DNA of 64,000 bases, taken from Streptomyces sp. NBC_01116 (GTDB lineage Bacteria > Actinomycetota > Actinomycetes > Streptomycetales > Streptomycetaceae). The DNA lies in NCBI RefSeq assembly GCF_041435495.1, contig NZ_CP108644.1, positions 1,798,001-1,862,000 of the forward strand, in the 5' to 3' direction. Both the position numbers and the translations under genes were made by a program. This document shows positions 1-7,637 of the stretch, piece after piece. Each line of letters begins with the position of its first letter. The stretch's first letter is position 1. The notes below the pieces were generated by a model. That model searched no databases. It had not been told where the DNA came from and was given only the letters and a program-made list of their open reading frames with translations.

Positions 1-225
1 GCCGCGCCGGGCGTCCACGCCGAGGGCCTTGGCGGCGCCCTCGCCGAGCAGGTTGACGGCCTCGTCCGGGCTGAGGCGCGTCGTGCCGGCCGGGCCGGGG
101 TCGGAGGTCAGCTCGGGGGCGGGGAACCAGGTGTCGAGGACGGTGCCGTCACCGGCGACGGTGGCGAGGCCGGCGGCGACGGCGCCGGTGGTGCGGGCAG
201 AACCCTGGGAAGTCGTGTCGGTCAT
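1..225 (-). CDS. dapD: Tetrahydrodipicolinate N-succinyltransferase, N-terminal part (cut by window edge)
   Basis: The 75 visible codons begin MTDTTSQGS and run through AGLATVAGDGTVLDTWFPAP to LGEGAAKALGVDARRG. I recognise this as the N-terminus of the actinobacterial DapD acyltransferase of the lysine/diaminopimelate pathway. The enzyme transfers succinyl from succinyl-CoA to tetrahydrodipicolinate in the cytoplasm. The gene reads off the left edge, so the left-handed beta-helix catalytic domain is not seen. The ATG at 225 has no obvious Shine-Dalgarno sequence. It is a housekeeping gene marking the left border of the accessory cluster; the identification rests on the N-terminus only. Confidence 0.8.
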   Translation of the reverse strand, partial: MTDTTSQGSARTTGAVAAGLATVAGDGTVLDTWFPAPELTSDPGPAGTTRLSPDEAVNLLGEGAAKALGVDARRG

Positions 226-375
226 GAACAGCAACCTAACCGGCCGGGGCCCGCTCGGGCGAACCGGTCTCAGCGTGCGGCCCCTTCCCCGCCACCCGCG
301 CCCGCTCCCCCGGTCCGGGCAGCCGGCGGCGGTGGCGAGCAGGGCGCGGCGGTGGCCGGAGCGGTCCCCGAACGG

Positions 376-846
376 TCACCCCGCGTCCATCACCGGTCTC
401 ACCTCCAGGACGGGAGGTTCCGCCGGAACCGCGGGGGTGTGCCGGCGCAGGGGGCGTATCACCCTGCCGGTCAGCAGGGTGCGGGGGACATAGCCGAAGC
501 GGCGGGAGTCGATGCTCACGGGCCGGTTGTCGCCCAGGACCAGGTAGTGGCCGGGTGGCACGATCGAGCCGGGAGGTACGTCCAGCCGCTCGGCCATGTG
601 CGCGGGAACCGGGTCGCCGGGTCCGGCGGCGATCCGTTTGATGATCAGGCCCTCCCGCGTGAGCCCCTCGTCACGCGCGCCGGGAGGCGGTTCGAGGACG
701 ACGACGTCTCCCCGGGCCACCCGGCGCGCGCGGCGGCGGACCAGGACGCGGTCCCCGTCACGGAGGGCGGGCTCCATGCTCGGGCCGGCGACGGTGACGG
801 CCAGCAGGCGGTTCCGCAGCAGACGGCGGGCGAGGCGCACGATCAC
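376..846 (-). CDS. Small S26-family signal peptidase (leader peptidase of the peptide cluster)
   Basis: This 156-residue protein starts at GTG 846, overlapping the ABC transporter stop by GTGA. It has the S26 boxes: nucleophile Ser in GPSMEPALRDGDRVLV (about residues 21-35), the general-base Lys in GLIIKRIAAGPGD (about 75-87), and GDNRPVSIDSRRFGYVP near residue 110. The N-terminus has only a short hydrophobic stretch (LLRNRLLAVTVAG) instead of a clear membrane anchor, and the protein is shorter than housekeeping LepB. As the last gene of the peptide operon it is the natural candidate to cleave the precursor leaders, perhaps at their Ala-rich TEAAAA segment. The peptidase call is firm; the substrate is inferred. 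Confidence 0.85.
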   Translation of the reverse strand: MIVRLARRLLRNRLLAVTVAGPSMEPALRDGDRVLVRRRARRVARGDVVVLEPPPGARDEGLTREGLIIKRIAAGPGDPVPAHMAERLDVPPGSIVPPGHYLVLGDNRPVSIDSRRFGYVPRTLLTGRVIRPLRRHTPAVPAEPPVLEVRPVMDAG

Positions 847-2813
847 GCGGCTCCTCCGCTCCGGGAGGTTGCGGCCACCACGTCGGCGGACGGCCGCGGC
901 CCGGCATCGGCGCCGGTGGCCGACGTGGTGGGTACGGAGGCCCCCGCGCCGTGCGCACCGGCGTCGGGCGCGTACCCACTGGCCTGGAGGGTGAACAACC
1001 GGGCGTACACCCCGGAACGGCGCATCAGGTCGGCGTGCGGTCCCCGTTCGACGATCCGGCCGTCCTCCAGGACCACGATCACGTCCGCGTCGCGCAGGGT
1101 GTTGAGGCGGTGGGAGATGAGCAGCCCCGCCCGGCCCGCCCGGTGGCGTCGCAGCCGGCGGTGGATCTCGTACTCCGCCTCGGGATCGAGACCGGAGCCG
1201 GGCTCGTCGAGGACGAGGAGGTCGGCGTCGTCCCGGATCAGGGAGCGGGCGAGGGCGAGCCGCTGCCACTGTCCGCCGGACAGGACGACTCCGGTCGTGG
1301 CGTCGTCCTTGTCCCGCTCGCTGAAGAAGATCCGGCTCAGCAGGGTGTCGTAGCCGTGGGGCAGGCCGGTCAGCCGGTGGTGGATTCCCGCGACACGGGC
1401 GGCCTCCTCCACCCGGTCGCGGTCCTGGAGCGCGGTGAGGTCGCCGAGGGCGATGTTCTCGCGGGCGGTCAGGTCGTACTCCATGAAGTCCTGGAAGGTG
1501 GCCCCCATCCGGCGGCGCAGCTCACGCGGGCACAGTTCGCGCAGGTCGACGCCGTCCCAGAGGATCTGTCCCCGGACGGGATCGTAGAACCGGCAGACCA
1601 GCTTCACCAGCGTGGACTTCCCGGCGCCGTTGAGACCGACGAGGCCCACGGCCTGTCCGGCGGGCAGGACCAGGTCGACGCCCCGGAGCACCCAGGGCTG
1701 GTCCTCCCCGTAGCGGAACCACACATCGCGGAACTCCACCGAGTGGCGCAGCGGCGGGACGGGACGCGGCCGGGCGGGTACGGGCAGGTCGGGCCCGGCG
1801 TCGGTCACGGTGAGGAAGTGGCGGAACATCAGGAGGGCGTGGTGGCCCGTGGCGAGTTCGACGGCGAGGCCCGCCAGCGCCGCCTGGACCGCGGGCAGGG
1901 CGGTGACCAGGACGGTCACCCCGCCGACGGTGATCTGACCCGAGCGGGCGGCCGAGGCCGCCCACAGCAGTCCAGCCCCCGCGACCAGGGCGGAGAGCAG
2001 CGCGAGCCCGGCCTGGACGGCGAGCTCCTGACGGTCCAGGCCCCGTTTCGCCGCATCCGAGGTGCGGCGCTCCTCGACCATCCGGTCACCGAGGAAGCGC
2101 CCGAGGCCGAAGAGCCGGATCTCCTTCGCGGCCCGCAGGTCGGTCAGCAAGGCGCTGTAGAACAGCTCCCGACGCTCCACCGGGCCCACCGACCAGACGA
2201 GGGCGGCCCGTCGACGGCTGAGCGCGATCTCGGCGCCGAGGACGAGGACGCCCGAGGTCAGGACGGCCGCCGCCATCCAGGGGCCCAGCAGGGTGAGCGC
2301 GCCGAGGAATCCGGTCAGGGTCACCGCCGCGCCGACGGTGCCGATGGCGCTGCCGACGGCGTCGACCGGCGCGGAGCCGCCGTACTGACGGGCCATGCGC
2401 AGCCGGTCCAGGAAGCGCGGGTTCTCGTAGGGGCCGATGCCTGTGAACCGGTCGACGGCGGTGTGGAGTTCGATCTGGGCGCGCAGTCCGACCGCCCGGC
2501 CGAGCTGGGCCCGCAGGTACTGGAGGAACTGGGGGACGACGGCGAGGACGACACCGCATCCGACCAGCAGCAGAACCGGGCCGGTGAGGGAGCCGTCGGC
2601 AAAGGGGGCGGTGACCAGGCGGTCGATCACGGTCTTGAGGGTCCAGGCGGCGGCGACCGGGGCGGCGGACGCGGCCACCGTGAGCAGCAGCCAGCCCGTC
2701 AGGGTGGCGGGCGCCGCTCGGCCGGCCAGACGGACCGCGGCGGCCAGGACCGCGCGGAGCGGGGAGTGGCCGGGTTGGTCGTCGGTCCGGGCGGCGGGGA
2801 CGGGCCCGGTCAT
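843..2813 (-). CDS. Exporter-type ABC transporter, fused membrane and ATPase domains
   Basis: This 656-residue half-transporter has a six-helix membrane domain in roughly residues 20-320 and then a nucleotide-binding domain. The latter shows Walker A GLNGAGKSTL, signature LSGGQWQRLALARS, Walker B DLLVLDEP and switch LISHR. An insertion rich in charged residues (FFSERDKDDATTG) precedes the signature. There is no N-terminal C39 peptidase domain, so leader removal must come from another protein; the adjacent S26 peptidase fits. The ATG at 2813 is chosen because it overlaps the upstream stop as ATGA; an in-frame ATG at 2840 would lengthen it by nine residues. The C-terminal 40 residues are Ala/Ser/Gly-rich and probably unstructured. 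Likely cargo is the six-cysteine peptides at 4230-4711. Confidence 0.85.
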   Translation of the reverse strand: MTGPVPAARTDDQPGHSPLRAVLAAAVRLAGRAAPATLTGWLLLTVAASAAPVAAAWTLKTVIDRLVTAPFADGSLTGPVLLLVGCGVVLAVVPQFLQYLRAQLGRAVGLRAQIELHTAVDRFTGIGPYENPRFLDRLRMARQYGGSAPVDAVGSAIGTVGAAVTLTGFLGALTLLGPWMAAAVLTSGVLVLGAEIALSRRRAALVWSVGPVERRELFYSALLTDLRAAKEIRLFGLGRFLGDRMVEERRTSDAAKRGLDRQELAVQAGLALLSALVAGAGLLWAASAARSGQITVGGVTVLVTALPAVQAALAGLAVELATGHHALLMFRHFLTVTDAGPDLPVPARPRPVPPLRHSVEFRDVWFRYGEDQPWVLRGVDLVLPAGQAVGLVGLNGAGKSTLVKLVCRFYDPVRGQILWDGVDLRELCPRELRRRMGATFQDFMEYDLTARENIALGDLTALQDRDRVEEAARVAGIHHRLTGLPHGYDTLLSRIFFSERDKDDATTGVVLSGGQWQRLALARSLIRDDADLLVLDEPGSGLDPEAEYEIHRRLRRHRAGRAGLLISHRLNTLRDADVIVVLEDGRIVERGPHADLMRRSGVYARLFTLQASGYAPDAGAHGAGASVPTTSATGADAGPRPSADVVAATSRSGGAA

Positions 2814-3418
2814 CGGGCGGCGACGGGGGTCTGGGGCCACCGGCCGACCTCCGTCACCACGAGACCACCGTCAGGGCCGTTTCCCACCCGTACACAGCTG
2901 GGAAACGCCTTGGCGGCGAACGCCGTGGTCACCGGGCCGTCATAGGACTCCTGGACGGTCGGCACCACGGCGGCCAGGGCGGCGGCCATCGATCCGGTGT
3001 CCTCGCCCGGCATGCCCGGCCCGTGCGGGTCCCGTGCTCCGTGCGGGCTGTGGGATTCGTCGACGACGACGGCGAGCACCTGCCGGGCCTCCTCGGGCCG
3101 GTCCGCGTACCGGGCGACGAAGCCGGGCAGTCTGTCGCGACAGGGCTCGCAGGTGGGCGAGAAGAACGCGACGAGGGCCCCGTCGGTGAGGTCCCGGTCG
3201 GTGACGGGGCTGTCGGACGGGCCGCCGGTGAAGGAGGGCACAGGGGTGCCGACGGCCGCGATCCCGGACATGCCTCCGGGCAGGGCGGCGGCCGGTGCCG
3301 ATACCTGTCGCAGCAGGTCGGAGTGTTCCCGCAGCCGCCGGACGACTCCGACGGTGAGGACGAGGTCGACCATGGCCAGGGCTCCGACGGCGAGGACGGC
3401 GGCGGCGAGCGGACTCAC
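2810..3418 (-). CDS. TlpA/thioredoxin-like protein with CEPC motif
   Basis: This 202-residue protein starts at GTG 3418, overlapping the MauE-like gene by GTGA. An N-terminal membrane segment (about residues 3-27, LAAAVLAVGALAMVDLVLTVGVV) anchors a thioredoxin-fold domain placed outside the membrane. The active site is FFSPTCEPCRDRLPGF (CxxC = CEPC) near residue 95, and the C-terminal half keeps the TlpA-like FPSCVRV and VTEVGRWP segments. Paired MauE and TlpA-like proteins usually pass electrons to or from cysteine pairs in exported proteins. Here the neighbouring peptides each carry six cysteines, so a role in disulfide formation or shuffling is inferred. It could instead act as a reductase; sequence alone does not give direction. 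Confidence 0.8.
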   Translation of the reverse strand: MSPLAAAVLAVGALAMVDLVLTVGVVRRLREHSDLLRQVSAPAAALPGGMSGIAAVGTPVPSFTGGPSDSPVTDRDLTDGALVAFFSPTCEPCRDRLPGFVARYADRPEEARQVLAVVVDESHSPHGARDPHGPGMPGEDTGSMAAALAAVVPTVQESYDGPVTTAFAAKAFPSCVRVGNGPDGGLVVTEVGRWPQTPVAAR

Positions 3419-3975
3419 GGGGTTTCCTTTCGGGGCAGGGGACGGAAGAGCGCGGCGAGGTCGTCGAGGGCCGTGACGAGCAGGCCGAGAACCGCGCCCG
3501 CGAGGGAGGCGGTCAGCACAGCCACCGGGGCGCCCGTGTCCGGGCCGCGGACGGCCGCGGCGACGAGGCCGGTGACCGCCACGGCCAGCAGGATGGAGTT
3601 GCGTACGGCATGAACCGCGCCGAGCGGAGTCGTCGTACGACCGAAGCAGCGGCAGGGCGTTGGACGGCCGTCGCGGGCGGCGACGACGGCAAGCGCGGTG
3701 AAGGAGGCGAGCAGTACGGCGGCGATGGCGAGCCCGGCGACGAGTACCGTCGGCGGAGCGAGGAGGCCGGGCAGGGCGAAGGCGGGTACGAGGGCGGCCT
3801 CGGCGGTCACCACCAGCGCGGCGAGAGGGCGGGCGGGCAACGGCCCGGGGAGCCGCAGGGCTCGCACGGTGCCGGTGAACTCCGCGAAGGCGGCCGGGTT
3901 CTGGACCTTGCCGAGGACAGAGCGCGTGAACACCAGCAGCAGACAGCCTCGGACCGCCCAGACGACGAGTTCCAC
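3415..3975 (-). CDS. MauE/DoxX-like redox membrane protein
   Basis: This 186-residue membrane protein has about four hydrophobic segments. It includes the family-typical FTRSVLGKVQNPAAFAEF near the N-terminus and a CRCFG motif followed by TTPLG and a long helix. That C-x-CFG motif marks the MauE-like methylamine-utilisation family, thought to relay redox equivalents to a periplasmic thioredoxin partner. The GTG at 3975 was chosen because an AAAGGA ribosome site lies about seven bases upstream; longer in-frame extensions read through the intergenic region and look non-coding. It opens the maturation/export half of the operon, 254 bases after the second peptide gene and just beyond a strong hairpin. 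Confidence 0.8.
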   Translation of the reverse strand: MELVVWAVRGCLLLVFTRSVLGKVQNPAAFAEFTGTVRALRLPGPLPARPLAALVVTAEAALVPAFALPGLLAPPTVLVAGLAIAAVLLASFTALAVVAARDGRPTPCRCFGRTTTPLGAVHAVRNSILLAVAVTGLVAAAVRGPDTGAPVAVLTASLAGAVLGLLVTALDDLAALFRPLPRKETP

Positions 3976-4136
3976 GACGGTGTCCTTTCTGAGGGGCGAC
4001 CGCGACGGGCGCCGACAGCGCGGCACGGTCGGTGCGGTGCGGGTCGGTCCAGCCGTGGGTGCCGTGGGTGAGGGCGCGTTCGATCGCGGGCGTCCCGACA
4101 ACGGAAGGGGTTCGTCCCGCGCCGCCGGGCGAGGTG

Positions 4137-4173
4137 CGTGCCGCTCCCGGGCCGGTGGCCCGGGAGCGGCACG
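4137..4173 (-). terminator. 16-bp perfect hairpin between peptide genes and export genes
   Basis: The arms at 4137-4152 and 4158-4173 are perfectly complementary over 16 bases around a five-base loop. In the leftward transcript this lies after the second precursor gene and before mauE-like. There is no U-run, so it is either a leaky terminator or an mRNA-stabilising stem. Either would keep precursor transcripts more abundant than maturation and export transcripts. Confidence 0.7.
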
Positions 4174-4229
4174 TATCCGGGGGCACGGCCCCGGGAGGCC
4201 ACCGTCAGGTCACCTCTCCGGGGGAGCCG

Positions 4230-4445
4230 TCAGCAGTTGGCGCAGCGCTTGCCCAGGTACACCCGGGTTCCGTCGGAACAGACCTGAGTGGCGAAGACCG
4301 CCCTGAAGCCGGTGTGGTGGCACATCGGCACCATCGTCGAACCGCACACTTCCTCGATCCAGCACTCGACGGCGGCAGCCGCCTCCGTGCGGGGAACCAG
4401 GTGCTCTACCAGCGAATCGGACAGGTTCCGGATCCAGTCGCGCAT
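4230..4445 (-). CDS. Six-cysteine peptide precursor A
   Basis: This 71-residue protein starts at ATG 4445 behind AAAGGA. The N-terminus (MRDWIRNLSDSLVEHLVPRT) is an amphipathic, charged leader, not a classical signal peptide, and leads into EAAAAVE. The cysteine-bearing part follows from residue 28: six cysteines spaced C-x5-C-x7-C-x13-C-x11-C-x2-C, ending in Cys. Spacing is identical in precursor B, and the leaders share NLSD and LVP-TEAAAA. The cysteine part has few Ser/Thr and no lanthipeptide synthetase is nearby, so disulfides are more likely than thioethers. Inference: leader-directed export by the ABC protein, cleavage after the alanines by the S26 peptidase, oxidation by the MauE/TlpA pair. 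I know no named family for it; activity (bacteriocin, signal or toxin) is unknown. Confidence 0.75.
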   Translation of the reverse strand: MRDWIRNLSDSLVEHLVPRTEAAAAVECWIEEVCGSTMVPMCHHTGFRAVFATQVCSDGTRVYLGKRCANC

Positions 4446-4489
4446 GGAGATCCTTTCGACTTCGGCCGGTGGGAGGGGGCCGGGTGAGG

Positions 4490-4711
4490 TCAGCCGTTGC
4501 AGCGGGCGCAGCGGACGCCCCGGAAGGTGCGGGTGCCGTCGGCGCACACCTGGTAGATGAAGTAGCCCCAGCGGCCGGTGGAGCCGCAAAGCTGGAGCGG
4601 GCCCTGCTGGCAGACCTCCTCGGTCCAGCACTGGGTGGCGGCGGCAGCCTCGGTCTTCGGGACCAGGCGGTCGATCAGGGCATCGGAGAGGTTCTCGAAC
4701 CAGGCACGCAT
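4490..4711 (-). CDS. Six-cysteine peptide precursor B
   Basis: This 73-residue paralogue of precursor A starts at ATG 4711 behind GAAGGA, and is the first gene of the leftward operon. It begins MRAWFENLSDALIDRLVPKT, then EAAAATQ. Its six cysteines have exactly the same spacing as A (C-x5-C-x7-C-x13-C-x11-C-x2-C), while most residues between them differ. Shared non-cysteine positions include CW-EEVC, the QVC-DGTR turn and a Gly before the final R-C pair. Conservation of spacing with divergence between argues that both are expressed and folded. They could form a two-component pair or be independent variants. A longer in-frame ORF upstream of 4711 is Pro/Arg-rich and looks non-coding. Confidence 0.75.
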   Translation of the reverse strand: MRAWFENLSDALIDRLVPKTEAAAATQCWTEEVCQQGPLQLCGSTGRWGYFIYQVCADGTRTFRGVRCARCNG

Positions 4712-5107
4712 GGCAGATCCTTCGGTCCGTGGGTGAGCGGCCGGCCCGGGGCGGGCCGGCCGGTGCGGCGCTCGCGGCGGTGGCGCGGGGGAAGCCGACC
4801 GGTGTCCGCCCGGGTGTGGCGGACAGCGGCCTTTCAAGGGGGCCCGTTCAGGCCCCGTCGCGGAGCCGGGTCGCCCTGTCGGCGAGCCTTCTCCTACCGA
4901 CGCCCGGTGGGGCCGACCGCCCGGGGTGTCCGGACGGGGGCCGAAGAACAGGGCGGGTTCTGGAACCGCTCATGCAGGAAAATCCTCTCGTGAATGAGAG
5001 ACCCGCGGTGTGCTCCCGGCCGGTTGCGTGGGAGCGCCTTGGACCCCGTCAGCTTCCGTGGGCGCTCTTGCACGAATCTTGATCGGATCTGAAACCGGCG
5101 GCGGCTG
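4712..5107. promoter_or_regulatory. Divergent intergenic region between peptide operon and SARP regulator
   Basis: I see no convincing gene here. It must hold the promoters of both divergent units. Two similar blocks, CGTGGGAGCGCCTTGG near 5027 and CGTGGGCGCTCTTGCA near 5057, lie 30 bases apart, upstream of the regulator. A short inverted repeat, CTCTC-N6-GAGAG, lies at 4985-5000. SARP proteins bind direct heptamer repeats, so these are candidate sites, but spacing is not the canonical 11 or 22 bases. Confidence 0.35.
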
Positions 5108-7555
5108 GTGGGGCGGCACTCGGCAGACGGGCGGAGCGCGTTGGCAATCTGGTACGGAGTCCTCGGGGAGATCGAGGCCCGGCGGGACGGACGCCGGGTG
5201 GATCTGGGCCCGGCCCGGCAGCGGACCGTGCTGGCGGCACTGCTGATGGACGCGGACCGGGTGGTTCCGGTGGACGGCTTGGCGGAGCGGGTCTGGGGCG
5301 ACCGGCCTCCGCGCCGGGTCGCGGCGGCGGTGCACACCTATCTGTCACGGCTGAGGCGGGCGCTGGAGCGACCCGCGCCGGACGCCGTCGTACCGGACGG
5401 TGCTGGTACGGGGCCGCCCGCGATCGTGCGGCGGACCGGCGGGTACACGGTGCCGGCCGGTCCGGGCACGGTGGACGTGCATCTCTTCCGCGATCTGGTC
5501 GCCCGCGCGCGGTCGGCCGACGACGGCGGGGCGCTGGAGCTGTACGACCGGGCGCTCGCCCTGTGGCGGGGCGAGCCGTTCGCGGCGGTGGACACCCCGT
5601 GGTTCAACGCGGCGCGCGTCTCGCTGTCGGAGCAACGGCACGCCTGCCGCCTGGACCGCAACGATGTGGCACTGCGGCTGGGGCGTCACGGCGCGCTCTT
5701 ACCGGAACTGGGCGCCTGCCACGACGAGCGCCCCTGGGACGAGCGACTGACCGCCCAGTTGATGATCGCGCTGACTCGCAGCGGACGGACGGCGGACGCG
5801 CTGCGCTGCTTCGAGCGGGTGCGGTGCGCGCTGGCGGAGGAACTGGGCAGCGACCCGGGGCCGGAGCTGCGGCGGCTGCATCAACGGGTGCTGGCAGGCG
5901 ATGCGGCCCTCGGGCCGGCCGGGCGGCCGGGCTCGCCGGCGCCGGGCTCCTTCACGACGGCCGGAGCTCCCGTGGGAGAGGACTCCCGGCCGCTCCCCGG
6001 TGGACCGCGCATCGGCCCGGTGCCGCGCGAACTGCCCTCGGCGACCCGGCACTTCACCGGGCGTACGTCCGAGCTCGCGCTGCTGGACGAGGCGCTGAGC
6101 CGGTCGCCGGACGAGACGGCCGGCAGAGCGGGACCCGGCGGCCCCGGCGCGGGGCCCGTGTGTGTCATCAGCGGCGGTGCGGGGGTGGGGAAGACCTCGG
6201 TGGCGCTGCACTGGGCGCACCGGAACCTCTGCCGTTTCCCCGACGGGCAGTTGTACGTGGATCTGGGCGGGTTCGCCCGCTCGGGCGGTCCGCTGACGCC
6301 CGCCGCGGCGCTCCGGCTGCTGCTGTGCGGTCTCGGCGAGGACCCGGCGGCGGCTCCGGCGGGCCGGCAGGCGCTCGCCGGGCTGTACCGGAGCCTGGTC
6401 GCGGATCGCCGGGTGCTGATCGTGCTGGACGACGCCGCCGACGCCGAACAGGTCGCGGCCCTGCTGCCGGGGAGCGCGGGGGCCACCGTGCTGGTCACCA
6501 GCCGCCGTCGGCTGACGGGGCTCGCCGTCACCCAGGGGGCGTACGCGGTGTCGCTGTCCACCCTGTCCCGGGCGGACTCCCGGGAACTCCTGGGGCACCG
6601 GTTGGGCGAGGCGCGGCTGGCGGCCGAGCCGGAGTCGGCGGCGGCCGTACTGGAGCGGTGCGCGGGTCTGCCGCTGGCGCTCGGCGTTGTCGCGGCGCGG
6701 GCGGCGGCCCGGCCGTGCTTCCCGCTGGCGGACCTGGCCGAGGAGCTGCGGGACCCGACGGGCCGGCTGACAGCTCTGGGCACGGGTGATCCATCGGCGG
6801 ATGTCCGGACGGCGCTGCGTCTGTCGTACCGGGCACTGAGCGATGCCGCGGCCGGGGCGTTCCGGTTGCTGTCGGCGGCGCCGGGGCCGGACATCGGGCT
6901 GGGCGCCGCGGGGAGTCTGCTGGGCTGTTCCCCGGTGTCGGCGCGGGCGCTGCTGCGGGAGCTGGAGGCGGTCCACCTGCTGGAGCAGCACTGGCCCGGC
7001 CGGTACCGGATGCACGGGCTGGTACGGGTGTTCTCGGCCGAACTGCGGGAAGCGGGGCCGTTCGAGCGGGCGCTGCGGCGGGTGCTGGACCACTACGCGC
7101 ACACGGCGTGGGCGGCCCGTCGGCTGCTGGGCCCGTACAGGCCACGGCCGGGGTGGCTGGGGTCGCCGCTGCCGGGGGTGGCCCCGGAACGGCCCGCCGA
7201 CCGGCGTGCGGCGGGGGCGTGGTTCCACGCCGAACGGGCGTGTCTCACCGCCGCCCGACGGCTGGCGGAGCGGCGGACGTGGGACTCGGTGGTGTGGGAG
7301 CTGGCCCTGGTACTGGACGGCCTGGTACTGGATGGCCCGGTGCTGCGGCAGGGCCGAGCGCACGCGGCGGGGGGCAGGGCCGCGGGAGCGGGTAGGGGCG
7401 AGCTGTCCGGCGGGGCGCACCGCCGGGCGGTCCACAGCCTTCGCCCGGGGTACGCCGTGGTGGAGACAGGGGCGCGAGGAGGCCGTGCGTACGGCGAGGG
7501 TGGTGGGGGCCGGGTACCGGCGGGGGCCGCGCCGACGTTGCCGTGCCTGGCGTGA
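5108..7555 (+). CDS. SARP-family regulator with BTAD and NB-ARC ATPase, C-terminally short; contains a TTA codon
   Basis: As called from GTG 5108 the protein has 815 residues; TTG 5141, just before AIWYGVLGEIEAR, is an equally plausible start. Residues about 15-95 form the OmpR-type winged helix (LGPARQRTVLAALL, VWGDRPPRRVAAAVHTYLS). Residues about 120-265 form the BTAD helical domain. An ATPase module follows with P-loop GGAGVGKTS and Walker B VLIVLDDAA. The usual C-terminal TPR array of AfsR-like proteins is missing: after about residue 735 the sequence turns into Gly/Ala/Arg-rich low complexity, suggesting truncation. Codon 198 is TTA (5699-5701), so translation should depend on bldA tRNA. 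It is divergent from the peptide operon, which it probably controls. Confidence 0.75.
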   Translation: MGRHSADGRSALAIWYGVLGEIEARRDGRRVDLGPARQRTVLAALLMDADRVVPVDGLAERVWGDRPPRRVAAAVHTYLSRLRRALERPAPDAVVPDGAGTGPPAIVRRTGGYTVPAGPGTVDVHLFRDLVARARSADDGGALELYDRALALWRGEPFAAVDTPWFNAARVSLSEQRHACRLDRNDVALRLGRHGALLPELGACHDERPWDERLTAQLMIALTRSGRTADALRCFERVRCALAEELGSDPGPELRRLHQRVLAGDAALGPAGRPGSPAPGSFTTAGAPVGEDSRPLPGGPRIGPVPRELPSATRHFTGRTSELALLDEALSRSPDETAGRAGPGGPGAGPVCVISGGAGVGKTSVALHWAHRNLCRFPDGQLYVDLGGFARSGGPLTPAAALRLLLCGLGEDPAAAPAGRQALAGLYRSLVADRRVLIVLDDAADAEQVAALLPGSAGATVLVTSRRRLTGLAVTQGAYAVSLSTLSRADSRELLGHRLGEARLAAEPESAAAVLERCAGLPLALGVVAARAAARPCFPLADLAEELRDPTGRLTALGTGDPSADVRTALRLSYRALSDAAAGAFRLLSAAPGPDIGLGAAGSLLGCSPVSARALLRELEAVHLLEQHWPGRYRMHGLVRVFSAELREAGPFERALRRVLDHYAHTAWAARRLLGPYRPRPGWLGSPLPGVAPERPADRRAAGAWFHAERACLTAARRLAERRTWDSVVWELALVLDGLVLDGPVLRQGRAHAAGGRAAGAGRGELSGGAHRRAVHSLRPGYAVVETGARGGRAYGEGGGGRVPAGAAPTLPCLA

Positions 7556-7637
7556 GGGGTCACGTACCGGCGGAGCGGCGTCCGCGCTACCCCGAACACG
7601 GCGGTGAGGGGGACGGCGCGGGGGCTCGCGGTGAGCG

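Noticed and set aside
843..4711. Lanthipeptide or sactipeptide cluster
   Set aside because: No LanM, LanB/C, LanKC or radical-SAM gene is present, and the peptide cores have too few Ser/Thr suited to thioether rings.
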